From Pseudomonadota bacterium (lineage in GTDB: Bacteria; Pseudomonadota; Alphaproteobacteria; Azospirillales; Azospirillaceae), in the NCBI GenBank assembly GCA_023411035.1, contig JAEYPE010000246.1, positions 1-18,807 on the forward strand: 18,807 nucleotides of DNA, in the 5' to 3' direction. The notes under the pieces were generated by a model. The model worked only from the letters and a program-made list of their open reading frames with translations. It ran no database searches and had not been told where the DNA came from. Positions 7,998 to 15,241 of the stretch are shown in pieces. The first letter of the stretch is position 1, and every line of letters starts with the position of its first letter. The position numbers and the translations under genes are program-made.

Positions 7998-8115
7998 CCC
8001 TCTCCCCCCTGGGGAGAGGGTGGCCCGAAGGGCCGGTGAGGGGGATGTGCGTTGCGGAGCGTTCGGCAGAAGCGCAACCCCCTCACCCTAACCCTCTTCC
8101 CGGAGGGGAGAGGGG
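7998..8115. repeat. Inverted pair of GC-rich palindromic (REP-like) repeats
   Basis: The left unit has the hairpin CCCTCTCCCC-CCT-GGGGAGAGGG (7998-8020), then GGCCC-GAA-GGGCC (8022-8034) and GGTGAGGGGG (8035-8044). The right unit is its inverted relative: CCCCCTCACC (8078-8087), then CCCTCTTCCC (8092-8101) facing GGGGAGAGGGG (8105-8115). GGTGAGGGGG and CCCCCTCACC pair perfectly, and GTTGCG (8051-8056) pairs with CGCAAC (8073-8078) inside them, so the whole block can fold as one cruciform or RNA structure. The 7998-8020 hairpin is placed 18 bases after the pyruvyl-transferase stop and could also act as a terminator or 3' end stabiliser. The remainder of the 7980-8142 gap shows nothing else recognisable. 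Confidence 0.82.
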
Positions 8116-8142
8116 ACTTCACCCATTGCATGAGTGCCCGCC

Positions 8143-8898
8143 ATGCCCGACACCGTTGCCGCCATCCCGGTCGCGGCGGAAGCCGCGGCTTCCGTCATCG
8201 AAGGCCGCGTGGACGCCGTCCAGTCCGGACGCATCTACGGCTGGGCCTGGGACCGCTCCTACCCCGCCGACCGCCTGCAGGTCGAGTTCCGCGCCGAAAT
8301 GCCGGACGGGCGCAGCGTGATCCTCGGGCGTACGCAGGCCGACCGCCCGCGCGAGGATCTGGTGGGCGGCAACTTCGGCGACGGGCACCACGCCTTCGAG
8401 GCCGACCTCGACCTTCCGGCGGGGCTCGATCCCGCGCGCATCGTCGCCGTGGTCGCGGCGCCGAGCACCGGCGCCATCGCCACCTTCGCGCAGCCGAGCG
8501 CGGAGGAAAAGCTGCTGGAGCGTACGCTCGCTCCGCATCTGGTGCGGATCGGCGCGGGGATGGATGCGGCCCGCCGCGACCACCAGCAGATCGCCGCCGC
8601 CCAGCAGAGCATCGCCCGGATTCTGCGCGAGATGCAGGACCGCGCCGCCGCCGGACAGGCTGCGGCCGGCACCGCCACGGCGCAGCAGGCAGCCCTGTCG
8701 GAGACGCTGCACGGCCTTCAGGAGCGGGTGGCCGGGCTGGAAGTGTTCCTGGTCCGCATGGACACGACGCTGCGCGGCTTCGACGACGCGCTGAAGGTGA
8801 AGACCACGAAGTCGCACGCCCCCGCCATCATCGCCGCCCTGGCCTCGGGCGTGGGCGCCTTCGCCGCGACGGTGATCGGGCTGGCGATTTTCGGATAG
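8143..8898 (+). CDS. Tail-anchored protein with a glycosyltransferase-associated domain
   Basis: The product is 251 residues from ATG 8143; an in-frame GTG at 8134 is an alternative, and neither has a good Shine-Dalgarno. The first 110 residues hold a domain with VIEGRVDAVQSGRIYGWAWD, then PADRLQVEF, ADRPREDL and GDGHHAFEADLDLP. This pattern resembles, by recall, accessory domains found on glycosyltransferases and related surface-glycan proteins of Azospirillum-like bacteria. A long Ala/Gln-rich, probably helical or coiled-coil stretch follows (about 115-215). The C-terminus ends in a hydrophobic run (IIAALASGVGAFAATVIGLAIFG) that can span the membrane once, with no signal peptide, implying a tail anchor with the bulk in the cytoplasm. 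It may be a scaffold for glycan enzymes. Function is unproven. Confidence 0.75.
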   Translation: MPDTVAAIPVAAEAAASVIEGRVDAVQSGRIYGWAWDRSYPADRLQVEFRAEMPDGRSVILGRTQADRPREDLVGGNFGDGHHAFEADLDLPAGLDPARIVAVVAAPSTGAIATFAQPSAEEKLLERTLAPHLVRIGAGMDAARRDHQQIAAAQQSIARILREMQDRAAAGQAAAGTATAQQAALSETLHGLQERVAGLEVFLVRMDTTLRGFDDALKVKTTKSHAPAIIAALASGVGAFAATVIGLAIFG

Positions 8899-8974
8899 AC
8901 ACCGCCGTGCCGCCACCGTCTCGCCCAGCCTGTGCGCTACGGTAACAGGACGCCGCGCGCCTGATCATTCCGGG

Positions 8975-8995
8975 GGTACGAAACCGTTCCGTACC
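8975..8995. promoter_or_regulatory. Near-perfect palindrome upstream of the DUF3141 gene (possible operator)
   Basis: The 21-base site has arms GGTACG (8975-8980) and CGTACC (8990-8995) around a centre in which AAC and GTT also pair; only one symmetrical position mismatches. It lies 76 bases before the DUF3141 start in the 173-base intergenic gap, the only sizeable gap before this gene group. Symmetry and position fit a dimeric regulator site, but no matching promoter boxes could be recognised and no regulator gene is in the window. Confidence 0.4.
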
Positions 8996-9059
8996 TCTGC
9001 GCCGCCCGCCGTTCGCCGACACTCGTGAGCAAGCGCCCCCGAAGGCGCAAGGACACACG

Positions 9060-9065
9060 AGAGGA
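9060..9065 (+). promoter_or_regulatory. Shine-Dalgarno site of the DUF3141 gene
   Basis: AGAGGA lies six bases before the ATG at 9072 and supports this start. Confidence 0.65.
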
Positions 9066-9071
9066 CCGGCG

Positions 9072-11516
9072 ATGACGATCCCGCGGCACCATTCCCAGAC
9101 GCACCGGCCGCTGCCCGACCCGGCGGCAGCGTGGCTGGCCGCCTGGAATCCGTCCGCCTGGACGGCCAATCTGTCCACACTGTTTCCCTCGGCCCTGTTC
9201 TCAACCCCCCAGCTTCCCACTCCGCCCGCCACCGGCCCGGCGAAGGGGGCGATTCCGAACCCGGTGCTGGACGCCTTCGAATACGGCGTCGACGCGATGC
9301 AGCGGTGGGTCCTCTATCTGGACGTGATGCGGCGGCGGGGCGAGCAGTTCATCGAGCACGCCCAGCACGGCAAGCCCCCCGTCCTCGATTTCGCGCATGA
9401 GATGGTGATGGACGGGCGCCGGTTGCCGCGCCCCTGCAACTACCTGCTGCTGCGCATCCTCCCGGACCGGGAGGTCGGGACGGACCCGGCGAAGCGCCCC
9501 TTCGTCATCGTCGATCCGCGCGCCGGCCACGGGCCGGGCATCGGCGGCTTCAAGCCGGACAGCCAGATCGGTGCGGCGCTGCGGGCGGGCCATCCCTGCT
9601 ACTTCATCGGCTTCACCCCCGACCCGGTGCCCGGCCAGACCCTGGCCGACGTGGGCGCGGCGGAAGCCGCCTTCATCGAGCATGTGGGCAAGCTGCACGC
9701 CCAGGCGGACGGCAAGCCCTGCGTCATCGGCAACTGTCAGGCCGGCTGGGCGATCATGGCGCTGAGCGCCGTCCGCCCGGACCTGATGGGGCCGCTGATC
9801 ATCGCCGGGTCGCCGCTGTCCTATTGGGCGGGGGTGAAGGGGCGCAACCCGATGCGCTATCTGGGCGGGCTGTACGGCGGCGCGTGGCTGTCGGCTCTGG
9901 CCGCCGACCTCGGCAACGGGCACTTCGACGGCGCCCATCTGGTCGGCAACTTCGAGAAGCTCGATCCGGCCAACACCTATTGGAAGAAAGCGTACAACCT
10001 GTACGCATCCATCGACACGGAAGCGCCGCGCTACCTCGACTTCGAGAAGTGGTGGAGCGGCTTCTTCCTGCTGAACGGGGAGGAGATCGAGCGGATCACC
10101 GAGGATCTGTTCGTCGGCAACAAGCTGACCAGCGGCGATCTCGTCTGCAAGGACGGGCGGCGGCTCGACCTGCGGAACATCCGCTCGCCCATTCTGGTCT
10201 TCGCCTCCTGGGGCGACAACATCACGCCGCCGCAGCAGGCGCTGGGCTGGATTCTCGACCTGTACGGCAGTGTGGACGACATCCGCGCCCGCGAGCAGAC
10301 CATCGTCTACAACCTGCATCAGAACATCGGCCATCTCGGCATCTTCGTGTCGGGGCGCGTCGCGCGTCGCGAGACGGCGGAGTTCGTCGAGAACATCGAC
10401 CTGATCGACCTGCTGCCGCCCGGCCTCTACGAAATGGTGATCGAGCCGAAAAATCCGGACGCTCCGGGCGCCGATCTGGTGGCTGGCAATTACGTGACCC
10501 GGTTCGAGCCGCGGACCCTGGACGACATCCGGGCCTTCGGCGTCAACACGCCGGAGGACGACCGCCGCTTCGCCACCGTCGCCCGCATCTCCGACATCAA
10601 CACCGGCCTCTACACCACCTTCGCACGACCCGTCATCCGCGCCGCCGTCACCGAGGGGGTCGCGGAGTGGCTGCGGATGACCAACCCGGCACGGGCGCAA
10701 TATTACCTTTTCTCGCACCTGAACCCCTTCATGGCGCCCGTGGAGGCGTTGGCCGAACAGGTGCGGGAGCACCGCCGCCCCGTCCGCCCCGACAACCCGT
10801 ACCTGAAAGCGCAGGCGATGCTGTCCGACGCCATGGTCCAGGCGCTCGACCATTGGCGGGACGCGCGCGACGGGACGGTGGAACGCCTGTTCATGACGCT
10901 CTACAACGCGCCTCTGCTCCAGGCCCTGGTCGGGCTGGAAGCCCCCGGCGCCGAGGTCCGCCCACCGCACGTCCGCGACGAGGCGTTCGAGGCGCTGGTC
11001 GCCAAGAAGACGGAGGACATCCTGGCCCGCGTCGACCAGGGCGGCCTGCGCGAGGCGCTGTTCCGCGTCCTGATCTACGTCGGGCGGGGCGAGGGCGCCT
11101 TCGACGAGCGCGCCTTCCAGACGCTGCGCCGGCTGCGCGACGAGCATCCCGCCCTGGAACACCTGCCCCTGAACCAGGTGCGCGCGAACTTCCGCGAACA
11201 GGTCTTCCTGATGCTGCTGGACGAGGTTGCGGCCCTGGCGGCGCTGCCCACGCTCGTCCCGGAGGCCCAGGACCGCAAAGAGGTCGTCGCCGCGGCGGAG
11301 CGTGTCCTGTCGGCCTCCGGCCCGCTCGACGCCGCCCAGCGCCGGCGGCTGCGCCACGTCGAATCCATCCTGGCCGGAAAGGCCGAACCCGGCGGACAAC
11401 CGGCGCTAAGCGCCGTTCCGTTGGGTGACGACTCCTCCATCGCGCAGGCCGCCGCGGAGATCGGCCGGGCGGCGCCGCCGCGGCGGGAAAAACCCAGAAC
11501 CGAGAAAGCGAAGTGA
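9072..11516 (+). CDS. DUF3141 family alpha/beta-hydrolase-like protein
   Basis: The 814-residue product matches my recall of the DUF3141 family, large proteins often encoded beside phosphate acetyl/butyryltransferase genes. After a Pro-rich N-terminus and an amphipathic helix (MQRWVLYLDVMRRRGEQFIE) comes an alpha/beta-hydrolase core: FVIVDPRAGHGPGIGGF, PCYFIGFTPDPVPGQTL, then the elbow GNCQAGW with Cys222 as the likely nucleophile. Asp382 (SWGDNITPP) and His421 (NIGHLGIF) are placed to complete a Cys-Asp-His triad, the arrangement used by PHA synthases (G-X-C-X-G box). The remaining 390 residues are mainly charged and helical with no family I know. The reaction is undetermined; handling of acyl-CoA or hydroxyacyl chains is a reasonable guess given the gene downstream. 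No signal peptide is visible. Confidence 0.85.
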   Translation: MTIPRHHSQTHRPLPDPAAAWLAAWNPSAWTANLSTLFPSALFSTPQLPTPPATGPAKGAIPNPVLDAFEYGVDAMQRWVLYLDVMRRRGEQFIEHAQHGKPPVLDFAHEMVMDGRRLPRPCNYLLLRILPDREVGTDPAKRPFVIVDPRAGHGPGIGGFKPDSQIGAALRAGHPCYFIGFTPDPVPGQTLADVGAAEAAFIEHVGKLHAQADGKPCVIGNCQAGWAIMALSAVRPDLMGPLIIAGSPLSYWAGVKGRNPMRYLGGLYGGAWLSALAADLGNGHFDGAHLVGNFEKLDPANTYWKKAYNLYASIDTEAPRYLDFEKWWSGFFLLNGEEIERITEDLFVGNKLTSGDLVCKDGRRLDLRNIRSPILVFASWGDNITPPQQALGWILDLYGSVDDIRAREQTIVYNLHQNIGHLGIFVSGRVARRETAEFVENIDLIDLLPPGLYEMVIEPKNPDAPGADLVAGNYVTRFEPRTLDDIRAFGVNTPEDDRRFATVARISDINTGLYTTFARPVIRAAVTEGVAEWLRMTNPARAQYYLFSHLNPFMAPVEALAEQVREHRRPVRPDNPYLKAQAMLSDAMVQALDHWRDARDGTVERLFMTLYNAPLLQALVGLEAPGAEVRPPHVRDEAFEALVAKKTEDILARVDQGGLREALFRVLIYVGRGEGAFDERAFQTLRRLRDEHPALEHLPLNQVRANFREQVFLMLLDEVAALAALPTLVPEAQDRKEVVAAAERVLSASGPLDAAQRRRLRHVESILAGKAEPGGQPALSAVPLGDDSSIAQAAAEIGRAAPPRREKPRTEKAK

Positions 11517-11546
11517 CCGGGCCCCCTCCAACCGGGAGATACGCGA

Positions 11547-12017
11547 ATGTCCATCATCAACCCTTCCAGCACCCCCAACCCGTCGCTCGGCGAAGACCTC
11601 ATCTCGCCGGAGGATCTCCGCAGGATCGCCGAAGAGCGCGAAATGGCCCTCCTGAGAGAGGCGCAGGAACACCAGAAGAAGCATCAGGAGGAGCAGGACA
11701 CGATCCGCGAAGCCTTCATGCACCAGCATATCCGCCCCGACGCCAAGGAGCGCTTCACCCGCGCCGTGCGCGCGGCGGCGGAACGCGGGGTGAATGAAAT
11801 CCAGATCGTCCGCTTCCCCAGCAGCTATTGCAGCGACGGCGGACGGGCGATCAACAATTTCGAGCCGAATTGGCCCGACTCCCTGACCGGCTTCGCGCGG
11901 GAGGTCTACGACACGTACGAACAGCAACTGAAATCCCGCGGCTACAAGCTGCGCGCCCAGATCCTGGACTATCCCGGCGGCATGCCGGGCGACATCGGCA
12001 TCTTCCTGCGCTGGTGA
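11547..12017 (+). CDS. Unrecognised 156-residue protein
   Basis: I do not recognise this family. The ATG at 11547 has GGGAG upstream at good spacing, and the gene sits 30 bases after the DUF3141 gene and 7 bases before the phosphotransacylase gene, so it is almost certainly co-transcribed. The N-terminal 20 residues are Ser/Pro/Asn-rich. Residues 20-60 form a highly charged Glu/Gln/Lys helix, possibly a coiled coil (EEREMALLREAQEHQKKHQ). The remaining 90 residues look like a compact alpha/beta domain with NEIQIVRFPSSYCSD, NFEPNWPDSLTGFAREVYDT and a C-terminal PGDIGIFLRW. There is no signal peptide or membrane segment, so it is probably cytoplasmic. Its position suggests an accessory or regulatory partner of the two neighbouring enzymes; nothing in the sequence states the role. 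Confidence 0.8.
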   Translation: MSIINPSSTPNPSLGEDLISPEDLRRIAEEREMALLREAQEHQKKHQEEQDTIREAFMHQHIRPDAKERFTRAVRAAAERGVNEIQIVRFPSSYCSDGGRAINNFEPNWPDSLTGFAREVYDTYEQQLKSRGYKLRAQILDYPGGMPGDIGIFLRW

Positions 12018-12024
12018 CCGGACG

Positions 12025-12996
12025 ATGGCCGACACACCGACCCTGGCCGGTGGGACGCCCGCCCCCCGGCACGAGAAGTACGAGCGGCTCGTCGCCGCCT
12101 GCCGGTCGATCGCGCCGGTTCCGACGGCGGTCGTCCATCCCTGCGACGCCACCTCGCTCGGCGGGGCGGTGGACGCCGCGAAGGAGGGATTCATCGCTCC
12201 GATCCTGGTCGGCCCCGCCGCGCGCATCCGTGCCGTGGCGCAGGCCGAAGGGATCGACCTCGCTCCCTATGAGATCGTGGACGCCCCGCACAGCCACGCC
12301 GCCGCCGCCGCCGCGGTCGCGCTGGTGCGGGAGGGGCGCGCCAGCCTGCTGATGAAGGGCAGCCTGCACACCGACGAACTGCTGCACGCGGTGGCGAAGC
12401 GGGAGGGCGGCCTGCGGACGGAACGGCGCATCAGCCACGTCTTCATCATGGACGTGCCGACCTACCCGAAGCCCCTCTTCATCACCGCCGCCGCGGTGAA
12501 CATCGCGCCGACGCTGGAAGACAAGCGCGACATCATCCAGAACGCCATCGACCTCGCCCAGGCGCTGGGGATCGCGCTGCCGAAGGTGGCGATCCTGTCG
12601 GCGGTGGAGACGATCAACCCGAAGATCCCCTCGACGGTGGAGGCGGGCGCGCTCTGCAAGATGGCCGACCGCGGGCAGATCACCGGCGGGCTGCTGGACG
12701 GCCCGCTGGCGCTCGACAACGCCATCAGCCCGGAGGCGGTGAAGATCAAGGGCATCCGCTCCCCCGTGGCCGGGCATGCGGACATACTCGTCGTGCCGGA
12801 TCTGGAGGCGGGAAACATGCTCGCCAAGAATCTGACTTTCCTGGCCAACGCCGACGCGGCGGGCGTGGTGCTGGGCGCGCGGGTGCCCATCGTGCTGACC
12901 AGCCGGGCCGACAGCGTGATGACCCGCATGGCCTCCAGCGCGGTCGCGGCGCTCTACGCCCACCGCACGCGCATCGCCGAACCGGTGAAGGGGTGA
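12025..12996 (+). CDS. Phosphate acetyl/butyryltransferase family enzyme
   Basis: The 323-residue product is a single-domain member of the PTA/PTB family, which interconverts acyl-CoA plus phosphate with acyl-phosphate plus CoA in the cytoplasm. Family signs are AAKEGFIAPILVGP, ASLLMKGSLHTDELLHAV, RISHVFIMDVPTY, ETINPKIPSTVEAGALCKMA (20 residues), GLLDGPLALDNAIS and the C-terminal GNMLAKNLTFLANADAAGVV with ARVPIVLTSRADS. The sequence resembles the phosphotransacylase half of proteins annotated as fusions with a MaoC-like enoyl-CoA hydratase, but no such domain is present here. No acetate or butyrate kinase gene follows. Whether acetyl- or longer-chain acyl-CoA is preferred cannot be decided. 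The start is 7 bases after the previous stop. Confidence 0.9.
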   Translation: MADTPTLAGGTPAPRHEKYERLVAACRSIAPVPTAVVHPCDATSLGGAVDAAKEGFIAPILVGPAARIRAVAQAEGIDLAPYEIVDAPHSHAAAAAAVALVREGRASLLMKGSLHTDELLHAVAKREGGLRTERRISHVFIMDVPTYPKPLFITAAAVNIAPTLEDKRDIIQNAIDLAQALGIALPKVAILSAVETINPKIPSTVEAGALCKMADRGQITGGLLDGPLALDNAISPEAVKIKGIRSPVAGHADILVVPDLEAGNMLAKNLTFLANADAAGVVLGARVPIVLTSRADSVMTRMASSAVAALYAHRTRIAEPVKG

Positions 12997-13001
12997 CCGC
13001 C

Positions 13002-14087
13002 ATGCCCACGCGGAAGACGATGCTTCTTTTCGCCGCCCCGGTTCTGGCGCTGGCAGGCTGCGAGCAGCCGGCCCCGCCGCCCGCCTCGGCCACTCTGGTC
13101 CGCGCCCTGGCGGTGCAGGTCAGCACGCTGGACCACACCGCCGCCCTGACCGGCACCGTCCAGGCGCGGCACGAAAGCAACCTCGGCTTCCGCGTCGGCG
13201 GCAAGGTGACCGAACGGCTGGTGGAGGTCGGGCAGACCGTCTCCGCCGGGGACCTCCTGGCCCGGCTGGACAGCCAGGACCAGCAGAATTCCGTCCAGTC
13301 GGCGGAATCCGACGTGGCGGCGGCGCAAGCCTTCGTCGAACAGAGCCGGACGCAGGAGGAACGCCAGCGCACCCTTCTCGCCCAGGGCTTCACCACCCGC
13401 GTGCAGTACGACAACGCCCAGAAGCGCTACGCCCAGGCCCAGGCGGAACTGAATTCCGCCCAGGCGAACCTGGCCGCCGCCAAGGACGCACTGTCCTACA
13501 CGGAATTGCGGGCCGACCGCGACGGAGTCATCACCGCCAAGGCGGCGGAGCCCGGTCAGGTGGTCGCCGCCGGGCAGGCGGTCTTCCGGCTGGCCGATCC
13601 GGGCGAGCGCGAGGCCGTCTTCCAGGTCCCCGGCGCCTCCATCCGTCTGGAAGGCCAGACGAACCTGCCCAAGGTGGAGGTGCGGCTGGTCAGCGGCCCG
13701 TCCATCCAGACCGAGGGCACGATCCGGGAGGTCTCCCCCGACGTCGATCCGGTCACCCGGACCTACACCGTCAAGGTTTCCCTGCCCGACGCGCCGAAGG
13801 AGTTCATGCTGGGCGCGGCGGTGAGCGGGCGGGCCAAGCTGCCGGCACGCCCGGTGATCGACCTGCCCTCCTCCGCCCTGTTCCAGACCGACAAGGGGCA
13901 GCCGGCGGTCTGGGTGGTCGCCCGCCCGGCAGACACCGTCAGCCTGCGCCCCGTCTCCGTCCTGCAATACGACACCGGCACCGTCACGCTGGAAAGCGGC
14001 CTGAAGGACGGTGAACTGGTGGTGATCGGCGGCATCCAGAAACTGCGGCCCGGCCAGACCGTGGCCGTGAAAGGGAGCGGCGCATGA
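13002..14087 (+). CDS. RND efflux periplasmic adaptor lipoprotein, first of two
   Basis: A membrane-fusion (HlyD/AcrA-type) adaptor of 361 residues that would link an inner-membrane RND pump to an outer-membrane channel. The signal peptide ends in LALAGC, a lipobox with Cys20 as the lipidated residue. Lipoyl-like half-motifs LGFRVGGKVTERLVEVGQTV and DRDGVITAKAAEPGQVVAAG flank a coiled-coil hairpin rich in Gln/Ala (SAESDVAAAQAF). The beta-barrel region contains REVSPDVDPVTRTYTVKV. I chose ATG 13002 because GAAGGGG lies nine bases upstream and it places the lipobox at the usual distance; the GTG at 12993, overlapping the previous stop, is an alternative. The next gene encodes a clear paralogue, and the permease follows. 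Confidence 0.9.
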   Translation: MPTRKTMLLFAAPVLALAGCEQPAPPPASATLVRALAVQVSTLDHTAALTGTVQARHESNLGFRVGGKVTERLVEVGQTVSAGDLLARLDSQDQQNSVQSAESDVAAAQAFVEQSRTQEERQRTLLAQGFTTRVQYDNAQKRYAQAQAELNSAQANLAAAKDALSYTELRADRDGVITAKAAEPGQVVAAGQAVFRLADPGEREAVFQVPGASIRLEGQTNLPKVEVRLVSGPSIQTEGTIREVSPDVDPVTRTYTVKVSLPDAPKEFMLGAAVSGRAKLPARPVIDLPSSALFQTDKGQPAVWVVARPADTVSLRPVSVLQYDTGTVTLESGLKDGELVVIGGIQKLRPGQTVAVKGSGA

Positions 14088-15241
14088 CCCACGCGGCGCG
14101 AAGGCCCTGCAGCGGCGCCCTTCTGGTTCTCCTGGTCCTGGCGTTGGCCGGCTGCGAGAAGGTGGGACACCAGACGGCCCATGAGTCCGAATCCGCCCCG
14201 GTGATCCGCCCGGTCCGGGCGATGACCGTCGAGCCGATGTCCTTCCGCATGGGCAACAGCGTCGCCGGCACCATCGAGGCGCGGGCCGACGCCGATCTGG
14301 GCTTCCGCATCGCCGGCAAGCTGATCGAACGCAAGGTCGATGTGGGCGATCAGGTGAAGGCCGGCGACCGGCTGGCCCGGCTGGACGACCAGGACCAGCG
14401 CAACGCGCTGCGCTCCGCCGAAGCGGCGCTGGCCTCCGCCCGCGCCGATCTGGTGCAGGCCCGCAACGAGGAGGCCCGCAAGAAGGAGCTTCTCGCCAAC
14501 GGCAACACCTCCCAGGCGCTGTACGACGCGGCCCTGCTGGAGCTGCGCACCGCCGATGCCAAGCGGGTGGCCGCGGAAGCCGCGCTCCAATCGGCGCGCG
14601 ACCGCGTGGGCTACACGGAGCTGCTCGCCGACCGCGATGGGGTGGTCACCGCCGTGGGAGCGGAACCGGGGCAGGTGGTGGAGGCCGGCGGCATGGTCGT
14701 GCGCGTCGCCCAGCCGCAGGAGCGCGAGGCCGTCTTCAACATTCCCGAGGCCGGCATCCGCGCCGCCCCGCGCGATCCTGTGATCGAGGTCTCGCTCGCC
14801 GGTGCGCCGGACATCGTGGCGACCGGCCATGTGCGGGAGGTGTCGCCCCAGGCCGACCCGGTCACCCGCACCCACACGGTCCGCATCGCGCTGAACGACC
14901 CGCCCGACGCGCTGCGGCTCGGCGCCACCGTCACCGGGCGCCTTAAGCAGCCGCCCTCCCCGGTGGTGGAGGTGCCGGAAACGGCCCTGCTGACCACCAC
15001 GGGAACGGACGGAGCCAGGCAAATGGCCGTCTGGATCGTCGATCCGAAGGACCGCACCGTCCGGCACCGGCCCGTCACGGTGCGCGATCCCGGTACGGAT
15101 GGCCCGCTCCCGGACGGACCGGTGATCGTGACCGAAGGGCTGTCCCAGGGCGACATCGTGGTGACGGCGGGTGTGCACAGCCTGTCGGACGGCCAGCGCG
15201 TCCGGCTTCCCCAGACCATCGAAACGGCGGCGGCACAATGA
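14084..15241 (+). CDS. RND efflux periplasmic adaptor lipoprotein, second of two
   Basis: The 385-residue adaptor overlaps the first adaptor gene by ATGA. Its signal peptide ends in LALAGC, making Cys24 the lipidation site. The same layout follows: DLGFRIAGKLIERKVDVGDQ, a hairpin with LDDQDQRNALRSAEAALA, then DRDGVVTAVGAEPGQVVEAG and REVSPQADPVTRTHTVRI. Side-by-side reading shows it to be a paralogue of the preceding adaptor with differences mainly in the hairpin and C-terminal part. Two adaptors before one permease is the arrangement of Pseudomonas aeruginosa TriABC, where both adaptors are needed. Heteromeric adaptor assembly is therefore likely but inferred. Confidence 0.9.
   Translation: MTHAARRPCSGALLVLLVLALAGCEKVGHQTAHESESAPVIRPVRAMTVEPMSFRMGNSVAGTIEARADADLGFRIAGKLIERKVDVGDQVKAGDRLARLDDQDQRNALRSAEAALASARADLVQARNEEARKKELLANGNTSQALYDAALLELRTADAKRVAAEAALQSARDRVGYTELLADRDGVVTAVGAEPGQVVEAGGMVVRVAQPQEREAVFNIPEAGIRAAPRDPVIEVSLAGAPDIVATGHVREVSPQADPVTRTHTVRIALNDPPDALRLGATVTGRLKQPPSPVVEVPETALLTTTGTDGARQMAVWIVDPKDRTVRHRPVTVRDPGTDGPLPDGPVIVTEGLSQGDIVVTAGVHSLSDGQRVRLPQTIETAAAQ

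Noticed and set aside
7998..8115. CRISPR array or riboswitch in the repeat region
   Set aside because: There are only two related units in inverted orientation, no regular spacers, and no recognisable ligand-binding core.
8052..8945. Plus-strand 297-codon frame overlapping the tail-anchored protein gene
   Set aside because: Arg/Pro/Gly-rich product starting within the repeat; the competing frame has a coherent domain, helix and membrane anchor.
9072..11516. Annotation as a true PHA synthase (phaC)
   Set aside because: Only the triad-like residues match; the rest of the chain and the large C-terminal half do not look like PhaC.
12025..12996. Bifunctional enoyl-CoA hydratase/phosphate acetyltransferase
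   Set aside because: The protein is single-domain length and begins directly with the phosphotransacylase fold; no MaoC-like segment is present.
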